A stretch of 64,000 nucleotides of DNA from Chloroflexota bacterium (GCA_009692845.1 SHYK01000001.1:62001-126000), one strand, 5' to 3'. Shown: positions 9,305-18,397, counted from the stretch's first letter. The notes: a model not told the origin generated them from the sequence alone. Numbers and translations are program-made.

Positions 9305-9943
9305 ATGTTTCAAATGCCCCCGACAGAGGAGACGTCGGCCCTTTTGGAATGCAATCTGGACGAACTGTGGGCCCGCATCCAACGGGACGGCCCCTGGGGT
9401 TACGTGCCCGAACCTGATGAAATAGCTCTGGTCGCCGACGAGGATTGGGAGCGGAGTGCGTCGCAGCAGGCCCGCCGGCGGACTTTTCTCGCCTTCTACT
9501 CCTATGCAGTCCCGGACCGAGCCTCCATTGCGGCAATCGCGGCTTTCGTTCATGAGCGAACCGTGCTCGAGGTCGGTGCAGGGAGCGGGTTGTGGGCGAA
9601 GCTGCTGGCGGCAGCTGGCGTGAAGGTCATCGCAACCGACGGTAAGGAAGCCAGCCCTAGCGACTATTTCCCGATAGCAACCCAGGAAGCCGAGGCGGCG
9701 GTCCTGGCTCATGGCGAATGCGGGGTGCTCCTATTGTGCTGGCCGCCCTTCAAGAACCGTCTCGCAGTCCGGGCGCTCCGAGCCTTTCGGGGAGAGCGTT
9801 TCATCTATGTGGCAGATACCCGATTTACGGCGGACGGCGAATTCCACGAGCTGCTCGAACAGGGGTGGGAATTGAAGGACCGGCTGCCAATCCCGGCTTG
9901 GCCCGGATTCGAGGATCACGTCTATCTTTATTCGAGGATCTGA
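9305..9943 (+). CDS. SAM-dependent methyltransferase-like hypothetical protein
   Basis: TVLEVGAGSGLWAKLLAAAGVKVIATDGKEAS ... LLLCWPPFKN; class I MTase-like motif I. Confidence 0.65.
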   Translation: MFQMPPTEETSALLECNLDELWARIQRDGPWGYVPEPDEIALVADEDWERSASQQARRRTFLAFYSYAVPDRASIAAIAAFVHERTVLEVGAGSGLWAKLLAAAGVKVIATDGKEASPSDYFPIATQEAEAAVLAHGECGVLLLCWPPFKNRLAVRALRAFRGERFIYVADTRFTADGEFHELLEQGWELKDRLPIPAWPGFEDHVYLYSRI

Positions 9944-10053
9944 GCCCCGCCGTGGCAGGATTGCCAGCTTCGAATAGCCGTTGAATTCAACTGATTGAGA
10001 GAGGCGTATTTAGGGGAGTTGACCGTCGAGCTGAAGCGACCTGGGAAGGGGAC

Positions 10054-10452
10054 TTGCTCTCGGGGAAGGGGGTGCTGACCGCCGCGACCACCCAGCTATT
10101 CAAGGATTTGCCAGTAAGCTGGGCATCACGGATCGATGCGCCGTCCAGGCGCACCAGCCCGGAGGAATTGTTGGCGGCGTCGCATGCCAGCTCCTATTCC
10201 ATGGCGCTCTCGCACGGCCTCGCTCAGGGAGGAAACCCGGCTCAGCGGCTCGACGTGACCGCCACGGTGACCTTTGACCGAGTCGGCGATGGCTGGGGCG
10301 TGACCAAGAGCGCCCTCACGGTGAAGGGCAGGGTAGCCGGCATCGACGCCGAAAAATTCCGGGCGGCGGCAGAGGCGGCCAAGGATGGCTGTCCCATTTC
10401 CCGCGCGCTCAAGGGGAATGTGGAACTGAGCGTTCAGGCCACCCTGGAGTAA
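10054..10452 (+). CDS. OsmC family peroxiredoxin-like protein (conserved N-terminus extends upstream of annotated TTG)
   Basis: RTSPEELLAASHASSYSMALSHGLAQGG ... DGCPISRALKGNVELSVQATLE; in-frame upstream RRAEATWEGD. Confidence 0.85.
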   Translation: MLSGKGVLTAATTQLFKDLPVSWASRIDAPSRRTSPEELLAASHASSYSMALSHGLAQGGNPAQRLDVTATVTFDRVGDGWGVTKSALTVKGRVAGIDAEKFRAAAEAAKDGCPISRALKGNVELSVQATLE

Positions 10453-10460
10453 CTCATCAC

Positions 10461-10560
10461 GAGCGGAGCGAGCTTTAGCGGGGTTTGGGGCAGAGCCCCA
10501 AGTTCAATTGGAGCGGAGCGAGCTTTAGCGGGGTTTGGGGCAGAGCCCCAAGTTCAATTG
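10461..10560 (+). repeat. Perfect 50-bp tandem duplication containing a terminator-like hairpin
   Basis: GAGCGGAGCGAGCTTTAGCGGGGTTTGGGGCAGAGCCCCAAGTTCAATTG at 10461-10510 and identical at 10511-10560. Confidence 0.95.
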
Positions 10561-10660
10561 GAGTGGGCCGGCATCTGGGCCCTCTGCTATCATCCTAGAC
10601 GCCAGAAGGGGCGACGGCGAATTCCGTACCGGGCGAGCGGTCGCGGCTCAAACTGACCCT

Positions 10661-10733
10661 GCCGACGTAGCTCAATTGGCAGAGCAGCGGTTTTGTAAAC
10701 CGCAGGTTATGGGTTCGAGTCCCTTCGTCGGCT
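10661..10733 (+). tRNA. tRNA-Thr(TGT)
   Basis: GCCGACG/CGTCGGC; loop TTTGTAA; GGGTTCGAGTCCC. Confidence 0.95.
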
Positions 10734-10767
10734 CCCCAGGGGTTCGGGGGATGGGCCCCGAATACAT

Positions 10768-10852
10768 GGTGGGGTGGCCGAGTGGTTAATGGCACCGGTC
10801 TGTAAAATCGGCTCCCGTAAGGGATTCGCAGGTTCGAATCCTGCCCCCACCA
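10768..10852 (+). tRNA. tRNA-Tyr(GTA)
   Basis: GGTGGGG/CCCCACC; loop CTGTAAA; long variable arm; GGTTCGAATCC. Confidence 0.95.
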
Positions 10853-10907
10853 CCAATAGCCAGCAAATGAGGAGCACCAGAAGCAGGCAGCACTGACCTC
10901 CAACTTT

Positions 10908-10980
10908 GCCCACGTAGCTCAGTTGGCAGAGCACCATCTTGGTAAGATGGGGGTCACCAGTTCGAGTCTGGTCGTGGGCT
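10908..10980 (+). tRNA. tRNA-Thr(GGT)
   Basis: GCCCACG/CGTGGGC; loop TTGGTAA; AGTTCGAGTCT. Confidence 0.95.
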
Positions 10981-11081
10981 CCAATTCGAGCGGCTGGCGG
11001 TTGTGCTGATCCGGACCCTCGGCACCCATCTGTCGCCGAGGCTGAAGTCAGCCGAAAATTTTCTTCGGGGTACAATGTCCT

Positions 11082-11246
11082 ATGGCACGACGAGCGGATC
11101 GAGTTCTGGTGACGCTGGCTTGCAACACGTGTCGCGAGCGAACCTACCACACGGAAAAAAATAAGCGGAGCGACCCGGACCGGATCGCTCTGAACAAATA
11201 CTGTCCGCGATGTCGCGTGCATACCGAACACCGGGAAACGCGGTAG
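11082..11246 (+). CDS. rpmG: 50S ribosomal protein L33 (absent from the ORF track, 54 aa)
   Basis: [54 protein letters not shown]; CxxC...CxxC. Confidence 0.95.
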   Translation: MARRADRVLVTLACNTCRERTYHTEKNKRSDPDRIALNKYCPRCRVHTEHRETR

Positions 11247-11271
11247 CGGACGGAACCCGGTAGCGGATCGA

Positions 11272-11344
<73 letters not shown>

Positions 11345-11381
11345 CCCAGGTCCTCAGGAAAGGGAGTAGGGTCAGAAGGCA

Positions 11382-11666
11382 ATGGCCAGACAGATGCGCC
11401 GGGCAATGGCGCGTAACGCCGCGGGACCCACCCGAGCAGCCGCTCCGACGCGGCTGTTGCCTCGCCCTGACCTCGCCCGGCGCGGCAATTCCGCTGGGCA
11501 ATTCCTCCGCGAGGTGTGGTCGGAGCTGCGGAAGGTGGTTTTCCCGACCCGACGGGAGCTCTTCAAGCTGACCGGACTCGTGATTGGGGTCTCGGTGGCG
11601 ATTGGCTTTCTACTCGGTGGAGTCGACTTTGTCTTTGCGCAGCTCATGCGCCTGATATTGGGCTAG
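11382..11666 (+). CDS. secE: Preprotein translocase subunit SecE
   Basis: FLREVWSELRKVVFPTRRELFKLTGLVIGVSVAIGFLLGGVDFVFAQLMRLIL; between tRNA-Trp and nusG. Confidence 0.95.
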   Translation: MARQMRRAMARNAAGPTRAAAPTRLLPRPDLARRGNSAGQFLREVWSELRKVVFPTRRELFKLTGLVIGVSVAIGFLLGGVDFVFAQLMRLILG

Positions 11667-11670
11667 CAGG

Positions 11671-12342
11671 ATGGCTGAACCGACGATCGAAATCCCCGAG
11701 GAGCTCGTTTTGGACGATTTGGCTCTTGGCCTCGACGTTATGGAGGCAGGCCTTCCCGATGGGTCGGCACTTGACGAGGAAATCCTCGGCGAGGACGGGG
11801 CCCGTCGTTGGTTCGTGATTCACACTTATTCCGGTTACGAGAACAAGGTGAAAATGAACCTCGAACACCGGGTCGAGTCCATGGGTGTAACCGATAGAAT
11901 TTACGACGTTGTGATTCCGACCGAGGAAGAGGTCGAGATCAAGGACGGCCAGCGCCGCACGATTCAGCGGAAAGTTTTCCCGGGCTATGTGTTGGTCCAG
12001 ATGATGGTGACCGATGAGGGAATCCCGCCCAATGATGCTTGGTACGTGGTCCGGAACACCCCGGGGGTAACCGGCTTCGTCGGGGTCGGGAACCACCCAA
12101 GTCCCCTCGAGGATCCGGAGGTCCGACGGATCCTCCGTCGGATGAAAATGGAAGCGCCCCGGGTCCGGGTCAGCTACCAGAAGGGCGAGCGGGTCAAGGT
12201 GGTGGATGGCCCGTTCAGCGATTTCATTGGGATTGTCGACACGATCAACGCCGAGAAGGGCAAGGTGCGAGTACTCGTCTCCTTCTTCGGGCGGGAGACT
12301 CCGGTGGAGCTGGACTTCCTACAGGTCTCCCGTATTAGCTAA
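11671..12342 (+). CDS. nusG: Transcription termination/antitermination protein NusG
   Basis: RRWFVIHTYSGYENKVKMNLEHRVESMGVTDRIYDVVIPTEEEVEIKDGQRRTIQRKVFPGYVLVQM; KOW motif. Confidence 0.98.
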   Translation: MAEPTIEIPEELVLDDLALGLDVMEAGLPDGSALDEEILGEDGARRWFVIHTYSGYENKVKMNLEHRVESMGVTDRIYDVVIPTEEEVEIKDGQRRTIQRKVFPGYVLVQMMVTDEGIPPNDAWYVVRNTPGVTGFVGVGNHPSPLEDPEVRRILRRMKMEAPRVRVSYQKGERVKVVDGPFSDFIGIVDTINAEKGKVRVLVSFFGRETPVELDFLQVSRIS

Positions 12343-12343
12343 G

Positions 12344-12382
12344 AGGGGCTGCCCGCCCAACCCCCTGCGGGGCTTACCCCGC
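12344..12382 (+). repeat. Dispersed GC-rich 3' element, copy B
   Basis: GAGGGGCTGCCCGCCCAACCCCCTGCGGGGCTTACCCCGC directly after the nusG stop. Confidence 0.55.
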
Positions 12383-12435
12383 TTACCGCCTCGTGTGCTC
12401 AGTAGATTTACCGGACTCGGATAAAGGAAAGAAGC

Positions 12436-12858
12436 GTGGCTAAGAAAGTTCGCGCCATTGTAAAACTGCAGATCGAGGCGGGTAAGGCTACCCCGGCGCC
12501 GCCGGTCGGCCCGGCCCTCGGCCAGCATGGCATCAATATCATGGCTTTCGTTAAGGAGTACAACGAGAAGACGGCTGGCCAGGCGGGAAGCATCGTGCCG
12601 GCTGAAATTACCGTTTTCGAGGATCGCTCCTTCACTTTCGTGCTCAAAACCCCGCCCGCCTATGATCTCATTCGCAAGGCGATCGGGATTGAACACGGTG
12701 CGAAGAATCCGAAGCGCGAAAAAGTCGGGGTTCTGCCGAAAGCTCAGCTTCGCCAGATCGCGCAGCAGAAGATGAAAGACCTCAACACGACCGACATCGA
12801 AGCGGCCGAACGCATCATTGAAGGGACCGCCCGCAGCATGGGCGTTACGGTGGAATAA
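12436..12858 (+). CDS. rplK: 50S ribosomal protein L11
   Basis: [73 protein letters not shown]. Confidence 0.98.
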   Translation: MAKKVRAIVKLQIEAGKATPAPPVGPALGQHGINIMAFVKEYNEKTAGQAGSIVPAEITVFEDRSFTFVLKTPPAYDLIRKAIGIEHGAKNPKREKVGVLPKAQLRQIAQQKMKDLNTTDIEAAERIIEGTARSMGVTVE

Positions 12859-12860
12859 CG

Positions 12861-13574
12861 ATGCCTGCACAAGGGAAGCGTCTAACCGAGATTCGCAAAA
12901 AGATCGACCCGGATGCAGTCTACGAGCCGGATCGGGCGCTTGATCTTGTAAAAGAGCTTGCCACTACGAAGTTTGACGAAACGGTCGAGTGCCACATCCG
13001 CACCGGGGTTGACCCGCGCCACGCCGATCAGTTGGTGCGAGGATCGGTCGTTTTGCCGGCCGGTACCGGTAAGCGTGTCCGGGTGCTCGCCTTTGCACAG
13101 GGTGAAAAAGCCCGAGAAGCCGAGGAGGCGGGAGCCGACTACGTCGGGGCGGACGACCTAGTACAAAAAATTCTTGATGGATGGATGGAGTTCGACGTTG
13201 CAGTCGCCACGCCGGATGTCATGGCCTCGGTTGGTCGTCTCGGGCGACTTCTGGGCCCTCGGGGTCTGCTGCCCAACCCACGCACCGGGACGGTTTCCTT
13301 GGACATCGGGAAGCTCATCAAAGACGTGCGGTCGGGCCGGGTGGAGTTTCGAGTTGACAAGACCGGTGTCATCCATGGGGTTATTGGTAAGGCTAGCTTC
13401 TCCGCGGAGCAGCTGCGGGAAAACCTGGTCGCTTTTCTCGACGCAATCGTACGGGCCAAGCCGCCGGCGGCTCGCGGACAATACATTCGCTCCGTTACAC
13501 TCGCATCGACCATGGGACCGGGCCTCAAATTAGACTTGTCGCCGACGCTGGCGCTGGCAACAGCGGCCGCCTAG
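12861..13574 (+). CDS. rplA: 50S ribosomal protein L1
   Basis: [13 protein letters not shown]...[59 protein letters not shown]. Confidence 0.98.
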   Translation: MPAQGKRLTEIRKKIDPDAVYEPDRALDLVKELATTKFDETVECHIRTGVDPRHADQLVRGSVVLPAGTGKRVRVLAFAQGEKAREAEEAGADYVGADDLVQKILDGWMEFDVAVATPDVMASVGRLGRLLGPRGLLPNPRTGTVSLDIGKLIKDVRSGRVEFRVDKTGVIHGVIGKASFSAEQLRENLVAFLDAIVRAKPPAARGQYIRSVTLASTMGPGLKLDLSPTLALATAAA

Positions 13575-13664
13575 GTCGGGTCGGCAGGCCGACAGCCAGG
13601 GCGGCGCGCAACTTTGAGGTGCAGCCCTGGATCACGAGCCGAGTAAAATGGGACTAGGACAACT

Positions 13665-13810
13665 GAATAGCCCGAGACAGCGGGTGTCCGCTCACGTGGA
13701 CTCAATCTTCCCGCCGAGGCACAGTCAAGAAGGCCAACCGCCCGAGCCACGCAGCTTGGACTTGTCGGCCACTTGAAAAGCCCTCGGTGATTGTTTGCCG
13801 AGGGCTTCAA
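13665..13810 (+). promoter_or_regulatory. Ribosomal protein L10 leader-like element upstream of rplJL
   Basis: GCCCGAGACAGCGGGTG...CTCAATCTTCCCGCCGAGGC resembles the conserved L10-leader core (GACAGCAGGTG...CCTGCCGAGG). Confidence 0.8.
13778..13807 (+). terminator. Terminator/attenuator-like hairpin at the 3' end of the L10 leader
   Basis: AAGCCCTCGG-tgattgtttg-CCGAGGGCTT 10-bp perfect stem; U-tract weak. Confidence 0.6.
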
Positions 13811-13828
13811 TCGTTATTGGAGAGGTGA

Positions 13829-14374
13829 ATGGCAGAGAAAAGACCCACCGTGATTCGACCTGAGAAGGTCGCCGCGGTTAAAGAAGTGGCAGATTGCCTG
13901 GACCGGGCCGAGATCGCGGTTCTGGCTGACTACCGCGGACTCAGCGTCGCCCAAATGACCGATCTTCGCCGTCAGCTGGCGCCGATCCAATCCGAGATGC
14001 GGGTAGCCAAGAACACGCTTGTCAAACTGGCCATCCGGGGCACCGCCCGCGAGGTGATGAGTCCGGCTCTGGAGGGCCCAACCGCCTTCGTGTTTGGATA
14101 CGGCGATCCGTCCCAAACTGCCAAGGCCTTCACCGATATCATCCGGACTCAGCGCCTGCAGGTCCCGATCAAGGGCGCTTTGCTGGGTGACCGGCTGCTG
14201 TCTGCTGCTGAGGTTGGGCGGCTGGCAGAATTGCCTAGCCGGGCCGTACTCATTGCGCAGGTGGTTGGCGGGATCCAGGCGCCGCTGGCTTTGCTGGTGA
14301 ATGTGCTATCCGGGACCCTTCAGAATTTCCTCGGAGTCCTGGAGGCGCGTCGCCAACAACTGGAAGACGCCTAG
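13829..14374 (+). CDS. rplJ: 50S ribosomal protein L10
   Basis: RPEKVAAVKEVADCLDRAEIAVLADYRGLSVAQMTDLRRQLAPIQSEMRVAKNTLVKLAI. Confidence 0.97.
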   Translation: MAEKRPTVIRPEKVAAVKEVADCLDRAEIAVLADYRGLSVAQMTDLRRQLAPIQSEMRVAKNTLVKLAIRGTAREVMSPALEGPTAFVFGYGDPSQTAKAFTDIIRTQRLQVPIKGALLGDRLLSAAEVGRLAELPSRAVLIAQVVGGIQAPLALLVNVLSGTLQNFLGVLEARRQQLEDA

Positions 14375-14392
14375 AGGAAGGCCTTTTAGAGG

Positions 14393-14452
14393 AGGGCCCG
14401 GCCCTCCCGCCCTTTCTATCGGGGGGGCGGCCCCCGAACCCCCAACGGGGCC
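14393..14452 (+). repeat. Dispersed GC-rich 3' element, copy C
   Basis: GGGCCCGGCCCTCCCGCCCTTTCTATCGGGGGGGCGGCCCCCGAACCCCCAACGGGGCC after rplJ. Confidence 0.6.
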
Positions 14453-14534
14453 TGCGGCCCGGATCTCGGAGGCCCGAATAACATCGCATCTACCAAGTTA
14501 AAGAATCAGACCTAACAAAACGGAGGAGGAGACA

Positions 14535-14912
14535 ATGGAAAAGACCGAGTTGATCGAAGCAATCGAAAAGATGACCGTCCTCGATCTGGCTGATTTGGTG
14601 AAGGCCCTGGAGGAAAAGTTTGGGGTTAAGGCGGCGGTGGCCGCCGGCCCGGCCATGGCCGCTCCTTCTGCAACTGCCGCCGCCGCTCCGGAAGATGAGC
14701 AGACTGAGTTCACGGTCATGTTGAAAGACTTCGGCGCGAAGAAGATCGAAGTCATCAAGGTCGTGCGCGAGCTCACGGCCCTCGGCCTCAAAGAGGCGAA
14801 GGACCTGGTGGAGGCGGCGCCGAAGTCGATCAAGGAGCTCGTTCCGAAGGACGAAGCGAATGCCGCAGCGGAGAAGCTCCGCGCAGTGGGTGCTACCGTC
14901 GACGTAGTCTAA
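14535..14912 (+). CDS. rplL: 50S ribosomal protein L7/L12
   Basis: [34 protein letters not shown]...[44 protein letters not shown]. Confidence 0.98.
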   Translation: MEKTELIEAIEKMTVLDLADLVKALEEKFGVKAAVAAGPAMAAPSATAAAAPEDEQTEFTVMLKDFGAKKIEVIKVVRELTALGLKEAKDLVEAAPKSIKELVPKDEANAAAEKLRAVGATVDVV

Positions 14913-14916
14913 GGAA

Positions 14917-14966
14917 GGCCCGCCCGCCCATTTTAATCGGGGGCTTCGCCCCCGAACCCCCCGCGG
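14917..14966 (+). repeat. Dispersed GC-rich 3' element, copy D
   Basis: GGCCCGCCCGCCCATTTTAATCGGGGGCTTCGCCCCCGAACCCCCCGCGG after rplL; followed by repeated GGGCCGAYGGCCCGAA units to ~15048. Confidence 0.65.
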
Positions 14967-15147
14967 GCCGATGGCCCGAATCCGCGCGGCCCAGGGGCCG
15001 ACGGCCCGAACTTCGATGGCCGAGCCTCTGGGGCCGATGGCTGAACCACCGGGACGCTTTAAGAAATTCTCACCCTGGGCGGGCGCGGAGGCTACGACCG
15101 CGCTCGCCTCTACACGACGGCCTAATCGAAATGTGCCGGGTATCTCG

Positions 15148-15876
15148 CTAGCCCAGAATCAGAAACTGGCCTCCGGCAATCACCAGCACGCCTTCGATGA
15201 CGATCGGGAAGGCATTCTCCGGCACCCGTTGCAGGATACGCTTGCCGAGATAAGAGCCGACGATGAGCACCGAGCCGATGGCCAGTCCCAGGTAGATGGT
15301 CTCCAGACTCAAAAGTGAGTAACCGCTATAAACGCCGATCTTCACTACGTGCATGATCACCGTCGATAGGGCCTCGGTCCCAATGTAAGCGCCCTTTACC
15401 AGCCCGTAAGCCAGGAAGAATGGGGCTTGCAATGGGCCGACACTGCCGAGGAGTGCCGAGAGGAATCCGAAAACGGCCCCCACCCACGCGAATCCCCGGA
15501 GGCCGACCCGCTGCCGCTTCCCGAGCGCGGTGTGCCGATAAACCACGCTCAGGATCAAGAACAGGCCCAGCAAGCGCCGCAAAATCGGAGCGGGCGCCGC
15601 TGCAAAAATCACTCCACCCAGCGCGGCTAGCGGAACCGCGCCCAAAGCGAACCAACTGACTACTCGCCAATCGAGCTCCCGTCGGTTGAACCAGACGCGT
15701 GACCCGTTTCCGACCAGTTGGGCCACGGTGAGCAGCGGTATGGCGTCGCGGACGCCGAATGCCCACACCAGGACCGGCGTCATGATGGCCGCCCCCCCAA
15801 ATCCGGCCACCGCCGCGATCGTGCCGGCCACGAGGGCAGTAGCCGTAACCACGAGCGGAATCACCAGGTCAGGCAT
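15148..15876 (-). CDS. TauE/SafE family sulfite exporter / membrane transporter
   Basis: IAAVAGFGGAAIMTPVLVWAFGVRDAIPLLTVAQLVGNGSRVWFNRREL; multi-TM. Confidence 0.85.
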   Translation of the reverse strand: MPDLVIPLVVTATALVAGTIAAVAGFGGAAIMTPVLVWAFGVRDAIPLLTVAQLVGNGSRVWFNRRELDWRVVSWFALGAVPLAALGGVIFAAAPAPILRRLLGLFLILSVVYRHTALGKRQRVGLRGFAWVGAVFGFLSALLGSVGPLQAPFFLAYGLVKGAYIGTEALSTVIMHVVKIGVYSGYSLLSLETIYLGLAIGSVLIVGSYLGKRILQRVPENAFPIVIEGVLVIAGGQFLILG

Positions 15877-15900
15877 TAGTAGCCAAGTCCCTCGTAAAAC

Positions 15901-15942
15901 GGGGGTCAGGGGCCGAAGGCCCCAAGGGGTGGGCGGGCGGGC
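15901..15942 (-). repeat. Dispersed GC-rich 3' element, copy E
   Basis: GGGGGTCAGGGGCCGAAGGCCCCAAGGGGTGGGCGGGCGGGC, 3' of the 15952 minus gene. Confidence 0.65.
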
Positions 15943-15951
15943 ATTCCTTCA

Positions 15952-16587
15952 TCAGTTATAGAAGTAGAGCGTGTAGGTCTGGACGTAGTCGCCGAGTCGA
16001 GAGCTGATCTCGTAGCAGCCTGGTTGGGGCGCGGATAGGAACACCTGGATGTCGGCGAATTGCGGCGCGGTCGGCGAAGCTGATGTCGAGCCAATCCGCG
16101 GCGCTGACTGAATGATGAGCTGCGAGGTGGGGCTCCCTGAGCCTTCTCTAATGAAGTCGAGCGCGGCGGGACCGTCGGTCTGGCGTCCGGTTAGGACCAG
16201 ATCACCGGTCACCGACCGGTCTACTACCCAGACGCTGCGCACCAGGTTATTCCGCCAGGGAAGCACGGGGAGGGGACGCGCTGCGAGCCAGACCGGGAAG
16301 TCTCCGATGGTCGGGGCGAGATCGGGCCTCGCGTCGCCGACCGGGCTGACCCGACACCAAACCGGGGGAGTGGGCCAGATCGGTTGGCGGCTAGTGGGAT
16401 TCACGAAGATCGGTGCAGTCGGAATCGGGGTCGGTTTGGGTAGGGTTGCGCCGGCAGTGCGCTGGGGTGCCGAGCTGCAGGCAGCGGCCAGCATCAGCCC
16501 AGCCAGAAGGAGGAGGGTTGCTGCACCGAAGGACCCGGGTCTCGGATTTCTCATCGCGCAGCCTGCGTCGGCCCGTCTCGGCCCCAC
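15952..16587 (-). CDS. Putative lipoprotein of unknown function
   Basis: N-terminal signal with lipobox LMLAAAC SSAPQ; start codon uncertain (internal ATG possible). Confidence 0.65.
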   Translation of the reverse strand: MGPRRADAGCAMRNPRPGSFGAATLLLLAGLMLAAACSSAPQRTAGATLPKPTPIPTAPIFVNPTSRQPIWPTPPVWCRVSPVGDARPDLAPTIGDFPVWLAARPLPVLPWRNNLVRSVWVVDRSVTGDLVLTGRQTDGPAALDFIREGSGSPTSQLIIQSAPRIGSTSASPTAPQFADIQVFLSAPQPGCYEISSRLGDYVQTYTLYFYN

Positions 16588-16606
16588 TCTCCCGACATGC
16601 CGGCCC

Positions 16607-16748
16607 GGCTCAGCCCCGCAGGAATCGGCTCAGCCCCCGCAGGAATCGGCTCAGCCCCGCAGGAATCGGCTCAGCCCCGCAGGAATCGCCTCAGCCCCCG
16701 CAGGAATTGGCTCAGCCCCGCAGGAATTGGCTCAGCCCCGCAGGAATG
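16607..16748. repeat. Minisatellite: seven tandem copies of 20-21 bp GGCTCAGCCCCGCAGGAATC
   Basis: Copies start at 16607, 16627, 16648, 16668, 16688, 16709, 16729; near-identical. Confidence 0.95.
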
Positions 16749-17667
16749 GGAAGCGCCGCGAAGGTTGAGGATTCGTTTGGGCAGGGGGCGCGGTCTGCTC
16801 GCCTTCGCGCGAGCGGACCCACTCCCGGTGGATGACGTTAGCTCGGTCAAGGGTCGCCTTGATCTGTTTGGCATCTCCTTCGCTGACCATCTGGCGGAGG
16901 GCGCTCAGTACAGTGATGAGTGCGTCGAGCTGTCGACCCAAGGGCCCCGCGTTGGTGAGTGCAACGTCGGTCCACATTTCCGTGCTGCTGTCGACCAGGC
17001 TCGTGGCAGTTCGGAAGCCGCCGGCCGCAAGAGCACTCATTCCCGGCCAGCCAGTCTGGGAGCCGACCGCGTCCATGAGGGCGGCGGAAGCGAAGTAAGG
17101 GAGGTGGCTGATGCCGGCCAGGAGGGCGTCGTGCTCGGTCGGATCCAGGAACTGGGGGCGGGCACCAATGGCTTCGACGAGATCGGTGGCCCGCTCCACC
17201 GCCCAGGCCGGTGAATCCGGCGTCGGGCACAGGCAAAAAACCGACCCCACAAACAGCCGCGCATCGGGCTCGGCTACTCCGATCCGCAGCCGCCCGGCTA
17301 GAGGATGGCCCCCGATAAAACCCACCCGACCCGAAAATACGCTCGCCGCGTGGGAAATGATTTCCAACTTGGTGCTGCCGGTGTCCGTGACCAGGACGTC
17401 TTCAGCGACTTCAGAGCCGATCGTGGAGAGAAGCTCGATGATCCCTCGGACCGGTGCTGCCAATATGACCGTATCGGCGTCCCGGATGGCCTCGGATGCC
17501 GATCCCGCGGCCCGATCGATGGCGTGATGAGATCGAGCCGAATCGGATGCCTGACGATTGGGATCGAAGCCTACGATCGTGGGCGGAGAGGACTGGTGTT
17601 TGAGCGCCAAGCCCAGCGATGAACCGATCAACCCGAGGCCCAGGACGGCGACTCGACGAGAGGTCAA
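16732..17667 (-). CDS. Prephenate dehydrogenase family protein
   Basis: TTG start; TSRRVAVLGLGLIGSSLGLALKHQ...TDTGSTKLEIISHA...GFIGGHPLAGRLRIG. Confidence 0.88.
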   Translation of the reverse strand: MTSRRVAVLGLGLIGSSLGLALKHQSSPPTIVGFDPNRQASDSARSHHAIDRAAGSASEAIRDADTVILAAPVRGIIELLSTIGSEVAEDVLVTDTGSTKLEIISHAASVFSGRVGFIGGHPLAGRLRIGVAEPDARLFVGSVFCLCPTPDSPAWAVERATDLVEAIGARPQFLDPTEHDALLAGISHLPYFASAALMDAVGSQTGWPGMSALAAGGFRTATSLVDSSTEMWTDVALTNAGPLGRQLDALITVLSALRQMVSEGDAKQIKATLDRANVIHREWVRSREGEQTAPPAQTNPQPSRRFPFLRG

Positions 17668-17671
17668 TGGG

Positions 17672-18289
17672 TCAGCGCAGGCCCGCGAGGCCGAGCGCCC
17701 GCGCGACCGGGCCGAGAAAAACGCCGAGCACATTGATTCCGAGAAATGAAGATGCAAAGAACAAGACCATGATCAGGCCAGGTCCGACCCGCTCCAGTTG
17801 ACGGAGCGCGGCGGCCGGCTTGGGCGGAAGAACCCCTAGAAGGACAGTGAAACCGTCCAGCGGTGGAATGGGCAACAGGTTGAAAACGAACAGCAAGAGG
17901 TTGAGCGAGGTCGCCGCCAGCAGGAACTGGTGAAGCAAGGGTGGCATCTCCATTCCAGCTCGAATGGGCGCCGCAAAGAGCAGCGCGAGCACCAGATTGG
18001 TCAGGGGTCCCGCCGCCGCCACCAGTGCGCTACCGATCTGGGGGTTGGGCCGTAGCTTCCAGGGGTTTACGGGTGTCGAGCCCCAGCCCACGCCCATCAG
18101 CACGAAAAAAACGATCCCCATGACGTCGATATGGCGCAAGGGGTTCAAGGATAGCCGTCCGGCCCGTCGAGGAGTGTCATCGCCCAAAGCAGTAGCCACG
18201 AAAGCGTGGTTCGCTTCATGGCAGGCGACGGCGATGATGAATGCCGCGGTCAGCAGCAGGATGGTGTTGAGGTCTCGGGTGAAGAGCAA
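17672..18289 (-). CDS. Site-2 protease family (M50) membrane metalloprotease
   Basis: HEANH zinc motif; NPLRHIDVMGIVFFVLMGVGWGSTPVNPWKL; LNLLLFVFNLLPIPPLDG. Confidence 0.88.
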   Translation of the reverse strand: MLFTRDLNTILLLTAAFIIAVACHEANHAFVATALGDDTPRRAGRLSLNPLRHIDVMGIVFFVLMGVGWGSTPVNPWKLRPNPQIGSALVAAAGPLTNLVLALLFAAPIRAGMEMPPLLHQFLLAATSLNLLLFVFNLLPIPPLDGFTVLLGVLPPKPAAALRQLERVGPGLIMVLFFASSFLGINVLGVFLGPVARALGLAGLR

Positions 18290-18397
18290 AGCACCCTCGC
18301 GCTGTCGAGTTATAGCATGGGCCTGGATCAGCGCCTGGGGCCTATAATCCCGGGTTCGCTGGTCCGTACTGGGTCAGTCGCTCGTATTATGTCAGGG

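Noticed and set aside
16607-16748. Possible CRISPR array
   Set aside because: Units are contiguous 20-21 bp tandem copies with no unique spacers and no cas genes nearby
16597-17214. Plus-strand ORF with Pro/Gln/Ser repeats (APQESAQPRRNRLSP...)
   Set aside because: Repeat-driven open frame through the minisatellite and antisense to the prephenate dehydrogenase gene
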